From Microvirga puerhi (GTDB lineage: Bacteria > Pseudomonadota > Alphaproteobacteria > Rhizobiales > Beijerinckiaceae): 64,000 nt of DNA. This document shows positions 27,247 to 36,152 of the stretch, piece by piece. The DNA is taken from the NCBI RefSeq assembly GCF_020089865.1, contig NZ_JAIRBM010000025.1:1-64000 (forward strand). Direction: 5' to 3'. Position 1 is the first letter of the stretch. Each line of letters starts with the position of its first letter. Below the pieces are notes generated by a model that saw only the letters and a list, made by a program, of their open reading frames with translations, was not told where the DNA came from and made no database searches. Made by a program: the position numbers and the translations under genes.

Positions 27247-28089
27247 TCAGCCTTTGAGGCCCGTGTGCGCTAATCCCTCGATGAAGTGACGCTGAGCGAT
27301 AACGAAAACCAGTAGGACTGGAAAAGCTGTCAGTGTGGCCGCTGCGAGCTGGATATTCCACATCGGGCCGCCATAGGCATCGACGAACTGCGTCAACGCT
27401 TGCGGCAAGGTGAACTTCTCTGGCGAGGAAAGGAATACGATCGGCTCCAGATAAAGATTCCAGCTATGCAGAAATGTAAAGATCGCAACGGCAGCCAGTG
27501 CTGGGCGAGCCAAAGGCAAGGCGATCATCCAGAAAATTCCAATTCGCCCTAACCCGTCGATCCGCGCTGCCTCCTCTAGTTCCGCCGGAAGGCTGATAAA
27601 GAATTGCCGCATCACAAAGGTCGCAAAGACACTGGGAGCACCGAAGACAGGAATAAGAATTAACGGCCAATGAGTGTTGATGAGGCCAAATTTCAGAAAG
27701 AACTGGAACAGCGGTACGATCGTAACTTCAGCTGGTATCAACAGCCCCAGCAGAACGACCATGAAAAGCAGATTCTGTCCCGGAAATCGGATTCGAGCGA
27801 AGGCGTATCCCGCAAATGACGAGACTGCCATGGTGCCTAACGTCACGACCGCTGCGATATAGGCACTGTTGAAGTACTGCGTCGCAAACGGCTGGAGGGA
27901 AAAGACCTTACTGTAGGTTGTCAGGTCAGCGTCTCGTGGAAAGAGCACAGGTGGAAATGCAAAAATCTGCGAAGCAGGCTTGAGCGAAGAGGTAACCATC
28001 CACCACGTCGGAAACACGAAGGGAACGGAAAGCACGCATAGGAGACCGTAAACCGCGACTTTCGTTCGAGCAGATAAGCTATGCTTCAT
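27247..28089 (-). CDS. Sugar-type ABC transporter permease (MalG type)
   Basis: A 280-residue membrane protein with six predicted transmembrane helices and the ATPase-contact loop 'EAARIDGLGRIGIFWMIALPLARPALA'. The start chosen, ATG 28089, gives the family N-terminus and overlaps the end of the upstream permease gene by 11 bases; the frame runs further up but inside the other permease. It is the last gene of the LacI-led operon. No ATPase gene accompanies the two permeases, so a shared ATPase encoded elsewhere must power the system. Confidence 0.92.
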   Translation of the reverse strand: MKHSLSARTKVAVYGLLCVLSVPFVFPTWWMVTSSLKPASQIFAFPPVLFPRDADLTTYSKVFSLQPFATQYFNSAYIAAVVTLGTMAVSSFAGYAFARIRFPGQNLLFMVVLLGLLIPAEVTIVPLFQFFLKFGLINTHWPLILIPVFGAPSVFATFVMRQFFISLPAELEEAARIDGLGRIGIFWMIALPLARPALAAVAIFTFLHSWNLYLEPIVFLSSPEKFTLPQALTQFVDAYGGPMWNIQLAAATLTAFPVLLVFVIAQRHFIEGLAHTGLKG

Positions 28090-29026
28090 AAAATACCCAC
28101 TTTTTGCGAAGCTGCCACTGTGCAAACGTGAGGATTGCCACGATGACGAACAACAGAATGGAAAGTGTCGATCCATAGCCGAAAAGATGGAACTGAAAGG
28201 CCTGTTGATAAAGATAATAGACCAGAACCGTTGTCGAAGTCCCAGGCCCGCCCTGTGTCAGAACAGCGATCTGTGCGAAAACCTGAAGTGAGCCCACGAT
28301 AGTAATGATAGCGGTCAGTAGGACCGTAGGGCTGATCAGCGGAAGGGTAATGCGGAGGAATTGCTGCCAGCGACTAGCCCCATCCATCAGCGCGGCCTCG
28401 TAGAGTTCGCCCGGCACATTCTGCAATGCGGCAAGAAACAAAACCATATTCAGCCCGACATTCTTGAAGACCTGAACGATGATCACGGAGACCATTGCAG
28501 ACGTCTCGTTTCGTAGCCAGTTGGGCCCTTCGACTCCGATCACAGCGAGAAGGCCGTTGATGCCACCGTCTTTCTGTAGGAGGAAGCCCCAGACAATAGT
28601 CCAGGCCACAAGTGAAACGACGACGGGCGAGAAGAAGAGAGTTCGAAACAGGATAATGCCGTGCAGCTTCTGATTCAGAAGGATCGCAAGTAGCAGAGCG
28701 AGCGACATATTGAAGGCAACGAGACCAATGGAAAAAATCCCTGTGACTCTCAGAATCTCGGGCAAGACCGGATCTGCAAAGAGTTGTCGGTAATTATCTA
28801 GTCCCGTGTAGTCGAAATTCCCAGCCAGCACGTTCCATTCGTGAAGGCTATACCAAAAGACCAGCACGAGCGGCACCACGACAAAGATCGTGATGCCAGC
28901 AAGCTGCGGCAGAATGAAAAGATATCCGATCAGTGCATCCTGGTGTGCCATCGTCCAGAGGCGCTTCTTACCTACTCCTTCCGTTTCGGCCGGGCTGATG
29001 GTCGCCACTTTCGTTCGCACGAGCAT
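28079..29026 (-). CDS. Sugar-type ABC transporter permease (MalF type)
   Basis: A 315-residue membrane protein from ATG 29026, which has GGAGAGAGA directly upstream; a longer frame to 29068 would overlap the binding protein and is less likely. It shows 'LIGYLFILPQLAGITIFVVVPLVLVFWYSLHEWN' at the first helix and the loop 'YEAALMDGASRWQQFLRITLPLISPTVL'. The gene begins 9 bases after the binding-protein stop and pairs with the MalG-type gene to form the channel. Confidence 0.92.
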   Translation of the reverse strand: MLVRTKVATISPAETEGVGKKRLWTMAHQDALIGYLFILPQLAGITIFVVVPLVLVFWYSLHEWNVLAGNFDYTGLDNYRQLFADPVLPEILRVTGIFSIGLVAFNMSLALLLAILLNQKLHGIILFRTLFFSPVVVSLVAWTIVWGFLLQKDGGINGLLAVIGVEGPNWLRNETSAMVSVIIVQVFKNVGLNMVLFLAALQNVPGELYEAALMDGASRWQQFLRITLPLISPTVLLTAIITIVGSLQVFAQIAVLTQGGPGTSTTVLVYYLYQQAFQFHLFGYGSTLSILLFVIVAILTFAQWQLRKKWVFYEA

Positions 29027-29034
29027 TCTCTCTC

Positions 29035-30315
29035 CTATCGGGCGAGCAACGGGGCGATGCGTCCGCAAATAGCGGTTAGTCCGGCCTTGATATCGGCATC
29101 TGGCTTCCAGATCTGGTCGAGACCAGCGCGGACCAATTGCTGGATTTGAGCAAAGCCGGTGTGACTCGGTTTGACTTCACCCGTTGCGATCCCTTTGATG
29201 ACGACGCGTTCGATTTGCTCGGGCTTCAAGAGCGGATTCGTCTTGGCGAGTACATCGGTTTTAAGCAGCTTCTGCCGTGCTGGTGGAAAGAACTGGGCGA
29301 GTTTCTCGGAATTCTCGGGGTTTGTCATGAATGCGAGGAACCGAGCCGCTTCCTCAGGATGCTTGCCGTTCTTGAATACGCCTATCCCGGCTTGGCCTAT
29401 CACCGCATAGGAGCCTGATGGGCCCGCTGGCAAAGGAAGCAGATCCCAAGAGAAGCCATCTTTTGGGAGCAAGGATGCTCGACTGATCTGCGTGATCGTC
29501 ATTGCGGCGTCGCCAGCAAAGAAGTCAGCGGCTGTTCCGGGCTCTGGCATCGCTTTGTCATTGAATACAGCTTTATGAATGAACGACATCGCCTGCGCCA
29601 TCTCGGGCTTATCGAAGCCGCAGGTCTTGCCGTCTTCGCTCCAAGGGCGTGCATTCCAGCCACCCCATATTGTCGCCAAGTTATCCCAACCTTTGTAGTC
29701 GAAGTCACGGACTACAAGACCCGCTTTCCCGGTCTTTGCGTTCACGATCCTGGCGGCTTCTATCAGCTTGTCCCATGTCCAACTGCCTGAAGACAGCATC
29801 TCTCCTGCACTCTTCTGCCCACTCTTCTGAATCAGGTCATTGTTGACGAAGACACCGAACGGCGATGTCGAGAATGGATAGGCGAATACCTCTCCCTTGC
29901 GCTGCCAGAGAGCGAGCGCACTTGGTGCGATGTCGCCGACATCGTAGTTTGGTGTCGACTTGAGGATCTCCGTCAGGGGCAGCAAGGCTCCGGAATTAAC
30001 GAAATCGGGCGCTGAGTTTTCGAAGATCCAGGCCAGATCTGGAGCGTTTCCTCCGGCAATCTGTGTCGTCAGGGTCGTTGTGTAATTCTCGAAGGGCAAC
30101 GTGTCGAACGCGACTGTCACTGTGGGATGCGCTTTCGTATAGGCCTCGGCAATCCCATTAAACAAATCAAGATGCGCCTTGTTACCGGTCCATACCGTTA
30201 CGCGCAAAGATATGCTTTCCTGCGCCGTAGCTCGTTCCAGGCCTATCGGAACACCTAATACGCCAAGCAACGACAAAGTTGCGAGCATCATCTGACTGCG
30301 GCTGGTCTTCGTCAC
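29035..30315 (-). CDS. Extracellular solute-binding protein, family 1 (sugar ABC transporter)
   Basis: A 426-residue periplasmic protein with a signal peptide (about 1-31, ending 'ERATAQE'). 'NGIAEAYTKAHPTVTVAFDTLPFENYTTTLTTQIAGGNAPDLAWIFENSAPDFV' is the standard family-1 start, and 'FLAFMTNPENSEKLAQFFPPARQKLL' the usual end. Family members bind oligosaccharides, glycerol phosphates or similar polyols. It lies 24 bases downstream of the FAD oxidoreductase gene in the LacI operon, so the two probably handle the same compound. Confidence 0.92.
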   Translation of the reverse strand: MTKTSRSQMMLATLSLLGVLGVPIGLERATAQESISLRVTVWTGNKAHLDLFNGIAEAYTKAHPTVTVAFDTLPFENYTTTLTTQIAGGNAPDLAWIFENSAPDFVNSGALLPLTEILKSTPNYDVGDIAPSALALWQRKGEVFAYPFSTSPFGVFVNNDLIQKSGQKSAGEMLSSGSWTWDKLIEAARIVNAKTGKAGLVVRDFDYKGWDNLATIWGGWNARPWSEDGKTCGFDKPEMAQAMSFIHKAVFNDKAMPEPGTAADFFAGDAAMTITQISRASLLPKDGFSWDLLPLPAGPSGSYAVIGQAGIGVFKNGKHPEEAARFLAFMTNPENSEKLAQFFPPARQKLLKTDVLAKTNPLLKPEQIERVVIKGIATGEVKPSHTGFAQIQQLVRAGLDQIWKPDADIKAGLTAICGRIAPLLAR

Positions 30316-30339
30316 GGCACTCCCTCCTTGATTTATGTT

Positions 30340-31950
30340 TTAGTATCCCTTGATCTCGGGCCAGCGGAGCTCGATTCCCTGGCGCTCAAGCAAGCTCTGA
30401 AACTCGGCGAGATGAGCTTTTGCTTCATGCACGCCGTGCGGCGTCAGACCCCGCTCGATGCAATGTGCCGACAGCAGCCCGGCCACCTCTCCAATGTTCC
30501 ATTCAACCGGATGGAGCCTGTAGCATCCATTCGTAATGTGGGTAGTTCCAATGTTCTTACCCGCGGGCAAAAGATTCCTCATCCGCTGCGGAAGAAGCGC
30601 TCCCAGGGGGATTTCGAATGGGCAAGAACCGACGTCGATGTAATTGTCCCCGCCGGTGGAAGGATGCAAATCAATCCGGTACATGCCCACGCCGACCGAG
30701 TCGTCATAGTTCATTGCTCCTCGGTTACCGCGAAGGGCTAGGGACAGGTCCTGTTCGACGATGGTGTAGGCTGCCTTGATCCGTCGACTCTCACGAATAT
30801 ATGGCGCCTGGGCAAGGCCATGCTCGGTCCCTGTCACATCGCCTCGTAGTCGGAGGCCTCTGAAGCCCGCTCCTCCATCAGTTCGTGGAGCTTCCGTCTG
30901 GAGCCAATAGAACACACACCGGGATAGTTCGTGCGCCGCCTTTAGATGCTCGCGAGCCTTCTCCTCGGGAACCTCGAAAACAGGGCCTTCGAAATAGTCG
31001 ATCATCGGCCAGTTCACGAGGCAGATATCACTTGCGTAGAAACCTTCAGTGAAATTCCGGCGCGCCGCAATCCGACGAAAGGTCCAGAGATTGGCGTCGC
31101 CTGGGTTCCGACGCTGATCTGCATCGACGAGCAGCGGATCGTCATCGGGGTTCGGCGTAAAGCTACGCTCGACGATCTCGAGCGTGCGCGGATGTGGGGA
31201 CTTCCACCCCAGGAGAGGACCGCCCCAGAAGGCGGGCTGATAGCGACGCCAGAACTCGTAGTTGGCTGGCTTGTCGACCGTATGGTCGCCATCGACATGA
31301 TCGACCGCAAAGCAGATCGAAACAGCCTGCATGTTGAGGGGTTGCGCTTCGTCCGGAGCGCTCGGCTCCCCTGTTGTCGCTTGCGACTCGAAGCCGGTTA
31401 CGTACTCCGTTCCCGTGAGAGGCAGCAATTCGCCGGTTTCGGTGGCATCGATCACGTAAGTTGCCGAAATAACCCATTCTTCTCCGCTATCGCGATGGGC
31501 GAGACGGATTGCGGTGACCCTGTCCCTATCGACCTCCGCCCCGATGGGCCTATACGGCTGAAGAACCTTGAGCCGTCCGCTGCCCCGGTATGGCAAAAGC
31601 ATATTTTCGAGAACGCTTAGCGCCACTCTCGGCTCATGGCAAAGGCGGCTGACCCAGCCCGCCCCTGGATTCAAATCCCTCCAGCGTCGAGAATGCTCTG
31701 TCAGTGGGAAATGCTGGCGGTAATAGTCACGGATGCCTTCGCGCAACGCCCTATAGCTCGCGGTTACCCCGAATTGTTCGACCCACGAATGTTCGTCGGG
31801 AGGCACGGCTTGGCTTGTCAGCTGCCCACCAATCCAATCGAACTCCTCCGTCATGATGACTGAGCGCCCTGCCCTAAGCGCGGCCAACGCAGCAGCGACC
31901 CCACCCAATCCACCACCAACGATTAGAATTTCAGCATGGGCTTCTTTCAC
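30340..31950 (-). CDS. FAD-dependent oxidoreductase (FAD_oxidored family)
   Basis: A 536-residue protein that opens with the dinucleotide-binding motif 'ILIVGGGLGGVAAALAALRAG', followed by 'EEFDWIGGQLTSQAVPPDE', the latter typical of the FAD_oxidored group (PF12831). A conserved end block, 'NLLPAGKNIGTTHITNGCYRLHPVEWNIGEVAGLLSAH', also matches that group. Reactions of most members are unknown; many sit in carbohydrate-uptake operons, as here between LacI and a sugar-type binding protein. The start codon overlaps the LacI stop by 4 bases (ATGA). No leader is visible, so it acts in the cytoplasm, perhaps oxidising or isomerising the imported sugar or sugar acid. Confidence 0.85.
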   Translation of the reverse strand: MKEAHAEILIVGGGLGGVAAALAALRAGRSVIMTEEFDWIGGQLTSQAVPPDEHSWVEQFGVTASYRALREGIRDYYRQHFPLTEHSRRWRDLNPGAGWVSRLCHEPRVALSVLENMLLPYRGSGRLKVLQPYRPIGAEVDRDRVTAIRLAHRDSGEEWVISATYVIDATETGELLPLTGTEYVTGFESQATTGEPSAPDEAQPLNMQAVSICFAVDHVDGDHTVDKPANYEFWRRYQPAFWGGPLLGWKSPHPRTLEIVERSFTPNPDDDPLLVDADQRRNPGDANLWTFRRIAARRNFTEGFYASDICLVNWPMIDYFEGPVFEVPEEKAREHLKAAHELSRCVFYWLQTEAPRTDGGAGFRGLRLRGDVTGTEHGLAQAPYIRESRRIKAAYTIVEQDLSLALRGNRGAMNYDDSVGVGMYRIDLHPSTGGDNYIDVGSCPFEIPLGALLPQRMRNLLPAGKNIGTTHITNGCYRLHPVEWNIGEVAGLLSAHCIERGLTPHGVHEAKAHLAEFQSLLERQGIELRWPEIKGY

Positions 31951-33017
31951 AGTAACCTCTTCGTCTCAGTCAGAAAGCCAAGCGTCTCGCCTCGCACCAG
32001 TTCACAAGGAAGAAGTCGCTGCCGCTCATGCAGATGCCCCTCAAGAGAAGCCGCTAGCATCTCAACTGCAAGGCGCCCCATTTCCTCTCGCGGGATATTG
32101 AAGCGCGTAAAGTTCACTTGTGTCGGTATCGATCCCGTCGGATTGCCAAGCGCTACGATGGAAAGATCGCCCGGCAGATATAGCCCCATCTCGCGTGCTG
32201 CCTCTTCGCCCTGTACAGCATCTGACAGGTCTTCGTAAAAGATCGCAGTCACACCCGCTTTCCTTAGGTCCAACAGGGCCTCGTTCACAGGCCGAGGATC
32301 GGCGGTGTCGATAACAAGCGCTTTCTCGCCCGACCGCGTCGCTTCATGGAATCCACGCCAGCGGTCCGACGATGCCTCGATGCCCGGCTTGCGTCCGACA
32401 TAGCCGAACGCGCGGTGACCGAACTTCAACGCCTGCCCGACAAGAGCTGCCGTTGCCGTTGCATAATCGGCTCCGACGTAAGGCACGGGTCCGCCCGCGT
32501 CGTCTCGTCGTCCAATAGCGACAAAATGGTAATCGCCAGAAACCAGCTGAGCGAGTTCCGCTCGATCGAGTTCACGACCTAACACAATACAGCCGTCGGC
32601 GAGGCGCAACCGATTATTACTGCTGAAAATACGCCTTTCATCTCCGCCCTTTGCAGCGGAAGTAAAGAGAAGCACGTCGTAGCCAAATTGCTGAGCGCCC
32701 TGCTCAATCCCAAGAAGAAATGGTAGGAAGAAATCAGCCTGCGCGCTCGGAAAAACCGGCTCATAAGAGAAGACGCCTATGATCTGGTTGCGCTTCTGCA
32801 CCAACCGGCGCGCAATCGGATCCGCAACATAACCAGTCTCACGAATGACACGAGCGACCCGCTCCCGCGTCTCTATCGGAATCCGATCTATAGCGTTGGC
32901 TTGGCCGTTCAGGACAAGCGACACCGTTGCTTGGCTCACTCCGGCCAAGCGCGCGACATCGCGTTGCGTTACCCGTACCTTCAAGAGCCGACCCGCTTTG
33001 CTAATACGTATTTCCAA
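31947..33017 (-). CDS. LacI family transcriptional regulator
   Basis: A 356-residue regulator as drawn. The LacI DNA-binding domain 'VTQRDVARLAGVSQATVSLVLNGQ' begins at residue 16, followed by a periplasmic-binding-like sensor domain with 'VADPIARRLVQKRNQIIGVF' and 'GLYLPGDLSIVALGNP'. No ATG precedes the DNA-binding domain: the start must be TTG, either at 33017 or at 32984, and the latter gives the shorter N-terminus usual in the family. It leads an operon with the oxidoreductase and ABC genes, so it probably controls this operon and senses the imported sugar. Confidence 0.9.
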   Translation of the reverse strand: MEIRISKAGRLLKVRVTQRDVARLAGVSQATVSLVLNGQANAIDRIPIETRERVARVIRETGYVADPIARRLVQKRNQIIGVFSYEPVFPSAQADFFLPFLLGIEQGAQQFGYDVLLFTSAAKGGDERRIFSSNNRLRLADGCIVLGRELDRAELAQLVSGDYHFVAIGRRDDAGGPVPYVGADYATATAALVGQALKFGHRAFGYVGRKPGIEASSDRWRGFHEATRSGEKALVIDTADPRPVNEALLDLRKAGVTAIFYEDLSDAVQGEEAAREMGLYLPGDLSIVALGNPTGSIPTQVNFTRFNIPREEMGRLAVEMLAASLEGHLHERQRLLPCELVRGETLGFLTETKRLL

Positions 33018-33556
33018 CCAACTTCAACGCGAAACTCAACGGTGGCAATTATTCTTTAGACTTAGTTACCGACGCACAAGATGACGGACGATCTCCGGAT
33101 GCGCCTCGTCCCAGCCGGATAACTTTGACATCCAAGCCAAACCTAGCAGGAGATGCTCGCACAGGTCCTCGGCATGCGGTCTTTGCGGGCCACTACCCGT
33201 GCCGTGGCATTAGCCCAAATTGGGACCCGGAGTACTAAGGCTCGACATGCCGACGTATAGGTCTTGTGCCCAGAAAGAGGCGCTCTGCGATCCGACTTGT
33301 GGGGACACTACGCAAGATCTTTGATTGGTTGTCCTTTTGGCGGCCGCGAGCATTAAAGAACTGGCCTGTCTACAACAATCGAAACGGTTAACCTTCTTGC
33401 TTCAATAAATATTAATCTCGAGGCAACACGGTCCATTAGATCTGAGTGGAAAGCAAAGCTTCAAGTTTGAAGATCATTGCTTCTGCAACGACGGGCCTTA
33501 TCGCTATAAGCTCGGCCGGATAACGGGATCTGATATTTAGGGCGGAAGGTTGCCTC
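33018..33556. other. Divergent intergenic region between lacI and the GGDEF-EAL gene
   Basis: About 540 bases with no supported gene. It must hold the promoters of both divergent units. A 14-base inverted repeat (CTTCAA at 33459-33464, TTGAAG at 33467-33472) and a GGTTAACC palindrome near 33384-33391 are visible; neither has the central CG symmetry expected of a clear LacI operator. The stretch 33390-33420 is markedly AT-rich. Confidence 0.45.
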
Positions 33557-35158
33557 ATGAGTCGCAAACTGCTGCCTCGCGATAATATCTTAGACATTTA
33601 TAATTCGTCTGGCCAAAATACACTGCAGCTCTTGAGTAACCCTGCATCGCCCTCAGATCGGGAGCGGGACCCCAAGTCGACGCCGCGGCAACCCAGCCCG
33701 CGCGATCGATCCATGTCAGCGGCAACCTCGACAGTAGCAGTGAAGGATAAGGCAGAACAGGTACTGGACATTGAAAGAGCCGCGGTTTCGCTCAAGGAAA
33801 ACCGTCGTAAAGGCCACGACTTCGGACGACAGGATATTCTAACCGGTCTGTATAGCCGCAACGATTTCCAGGATCAATGTGGCGAAATCCTTGTAAGGGC
33901 TCGCACCGCCGGACAACGCCTAGCGCTTATTTTGATGGGGCTGGATCGGTTCAAAGATCTCAACAATGCATTTGGCTACAGAGCGGGTGACGAAGCGCTC
34001 GCCAACATTGCAAAAAGTCTAAGCGCCCTTCTGACAGAGAATGATCGGATCGGCAGGTTTGGAAGCGATGAATTTGCACTCCTGTTGGCCGGTCCAAGCA
34101 ATACCGGCGACGTAATGTCTGCAGTCACCGGGCTGCTCGGAGCCGCAACGTCCGCTATGCGTCGATACGTGCCTGGGCTGAGATCCGGAGCAAGCGCCGG
34201 TGTTGCTCTCTTTCCGGAACACGGAGCAGAAGTCCACGAACTCATTCAGAGCGCAGACATTGCTCTCGATCGCGCGAAAGTGGAGGCAAAGGGCCAGGCT
34301 CAGGTCTATGAACCCCACATGCGAGCTGCGGCGCTAAATCGCCTGGGAAAGCTCACAGCATTTCAGAAAGCTATCGAGAATGGTGAAATCAAGCCGTTCT
34401 ACCAACCCCAGGTGCGACTATCCGATCGCCGCTCTTACGGATTCGAGGCGTTAGCACGGTGGGTAACGGCAGAGGGGCACATCATTCACCCGGGTGACTT
34501 CAAGATCGTCCTTGATGATCCGGATGCTGTCATCTTGCTAGGAGAACGGATGCTACAGTCCGTCAGCCATGACTTGCGTCATTGGCACAGCATCGGCATT
34601 CCAAACTGCAAGGTCTCTGTAAACGCGGCTGCATCAGAACTCAGATGTGAAGACTACGCAGAGAAGGTTGCCGATCTCTTTGCCTCCAATAAAGTTCCTC
34701 TATCACAACTCACCATTGAGATTACGGAATCCGTTCTGCTAGACGATACGACATCAAAAATTGCTCGGACCTTGTCCGATCTTCGAAAGCTCGGCGCATG
34801 CATATCGCTTGACGACTTTGGAACGGGGTTCGCCTCCCTTACTCATCTCAAGAGTTATGCAGTCGATCAAATTAAAATCGACCGATCCTTCGTGATTCAT
34901 CTCATGTCCAATTCAAATGATCGCGCAATCGTTCGCGCCACGTTGACCTTGGCACGCGGTCTTGGAATACGGACCGTCGCCGAGGGCGTAGAGGACATTG
35001 CGCAACTTAAGAGTCTCCAGGCACTTGGTTGTGACTATGGGCAGGGCTTCTTCTTTAGTCCAGCATTGCCCGCTGATCAGGCTGGAGCATACTTTCAGGC
35101 GCACCGAGCATATAAGAAGGCACAACTGCACCAGTTCGTAGTGCCTCCCGCATTCTAA
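33557..35158 (+). CDS. Diguanylate cyclase/phosphodiesterase with altered GGDEF and intact EAL domain
   Basis: A 533-residue soluble protein. Residues 1-90 are polar and probably disordered. The GGDEF domain (about 92-250) keeps the metal-binding D130 in 'MGLDRFKDLNNAFGY', but its signature is GSDEF (169-173) instead of GGDEF. The EAL domain (about 265-515) looks complete: E297-A-L in 'GFEALARW', N356, E388 in 'TIEIT', D419-D420 in 'LDDFGTGFASL', K440 in 'IKIDRSF', and 'VAEGVED'. It should therefore cleave cyclic di-GMP, with the GGDEF part either weak or regulatory. No membrane or PAS sensor segment is seen. A GGAAGG lies about 9 bases upstream of ATG 33557. It is a single gene with long spacers on both sides. 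Confidence 0.9.
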   Translation: MSRKLLPRDNILDIYNSSGQNTLQLLSNPASPSDRERDPKSTPRQPSPRDRSMSAATSTVAVKDKAEQVLDIERAAVSLKENRRKGHDFGRQDILTGLYSRNDFQDQCGEILVRARTAGQRLALILMGLDRFKDLNNAFGYRAGDEALANIAKSLSALLTENDRIGRFGSDEFALLLAGPSNTGDVMSAVTGLLGAATSAMRRYVPGLRSGASAGVALFPEHGAEVHELIQSADIALDRAKVEAKGQAQVYEPHMRAAALNRLGKLTAFQKAIENGEIKPFYQPQVRLSDRRSYGFEALARWVTAEGHIIHPGDFKIVLDDPDAVILLGERMLQSVSHDLRHWHSIGIPNCKVSVNAAASELRCEDYAEKVADLFASNKVPLSQLTIEITESVLLDDTTSKIARTLSDLRKLGACISLDDFGTGFASLTHLKSYAVDQIKIDRSFVIHLMSNSNDRAIVRATLTLARGLGIRTVAEGVEDIAQLKSLQALGCDYGQGFFFSPALPADQAGAYFQAHRAYKKAQLHQFVVPPAF

Positions 35159-35753
35159 GAATGCAGTTCTTTGTGCCTTTTATCAAGCATGAAGAATTTG
35201 TAACGAAAAATAGCTCGCGATTCCAGGTGGAGAGGCTAATAGGTTCATCTCCTTCGCCACCGCAGTTTAGGTCTGAGTAGATCGCACATAAGTCACGATA
35301 ATCCCCCACTCTGTAATCCATGTTGTGATGTACAACTATAGGATCGGTGCTGCGGATGATTTGACAAGTAGTCCAGGATGTACCAGCATTGGATTATCAT
35401 GCCGGATTTCATACAAGATCGCCGTGGCCTGCATCGAGCAGGCAATCTCATCGCGGGTGGGTAGCCCCGAGCTTAATGTGCAACTGCGCAACGAGTTCGG
35501 GGCGCTGAAGATATCTAAGCTTTAGATATCTTAAATGCCGGATGCTGGCGCATCGAATGGCGCCGCGTGCTTCAAGGTTCCTTCAAAATTTGGTCCCCGC
35601 GAGGGAAGGCTTGTTTGCGCACGCGACAGGCTAGCTAACTCCATTCATCGAGTAGAGGCGTGTCCGCAACTCAGATGCATCGCAACTGAACTGCGGACAA
35701 ATTCGTTCTGATCAATGCTCATTTCCATGTTAACACAGCGCAAAAGTCACACC
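35159..35753. other. Gene-poor stretch with palindromes
   Basis: No supported gene in about 600 bases. A short stem (GCATTC at 35150-35155, GAATGC at 35159-35164) spans the GGDEF-EAL stop and may help end transcription. A perfect inverted repeat with 11-base arms and a 3-base spacer (AAGATATCTAA at 35508-35518, TTAGATATCTT at 35522-35532) stands alone. A longer imperfect stem follows at 35661-35699 (TGTCCGCA/TGCGGACA arms, then inner TCAG/CTGA) just before a small ORF. A 66-residue frame at 35325-35525 has no recognised family and ends in the first palindrome. Confidence 0.4.
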
Positions 35754-35900
35754 ATGAAACAATCGCAGAATAGATTGCTATCCGAATCTTCATCATCAGA
35801 CGAGCAGGTCTTTCACCTCACGCCGCGAGCGAGTTTTTCTCCAGAGGAAGATTCAATATCAGAGACAGACGATGATGATTTCGGTCCGATAGCTGCATGA
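35754..35900 (+). CDS. Possible small acidic protein, unrecognised
   Basis: A 48-residue frame from ATG 35754 (an extension to ATG 35715 is also open). It is rich in serine and acidic residues: 'LLSESSSSDEQVF', then 'SPEEDSISETDDDDFGPIAA'. No family is recognised and no strong ribosome site is present. A stem structure lies just upstream at 35661-35699. It could be a genuine small protein, a peptide precursor or a chance frame; the biased composition slightly favours a real product. Confidence 0.25.
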   Translation: MKQSQNRLLSESSSSDEQVFHLTPRASFSPEEDSISETDDDDFGPIAA

Positions 35901-36152
35901 CTTGTGTTGGCCGCCGACAGGACATGAAGAACAAGATCGGCAGCGATGCCGCGCTTTGCGGCACATTGATAACTCTGAATCACGAGGCGCTATCAGTGCC
36001 CCTGACCCATGAAGCCGCCGTCGCAGTGTGTGGCCAGCATAGCGCGGATCCCTTAGGCGAGCACCCGTCGACGCTCTCATTATGCGGAGCCACACCAAAG
36101 GCATTCGCCCACCGGCATCACTTCACCAATCTAAGGCAAGAGCATTCTTTCT
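35901..36152. other. Spacer before the pseudouridine synthase gene
   Basis: About 250 bases. A frame from 35897 runs on into the synthase gene out of phase and has no family match, so it is not called. No clear promoter was seen. Confidence 0.35.

Noticed and set aside
33384-33391. GGTTAACC palindrome upstream of lacI
   Set aside because: It is too short and lacks the central CG usual in LacI operators, so it is not called an operator.
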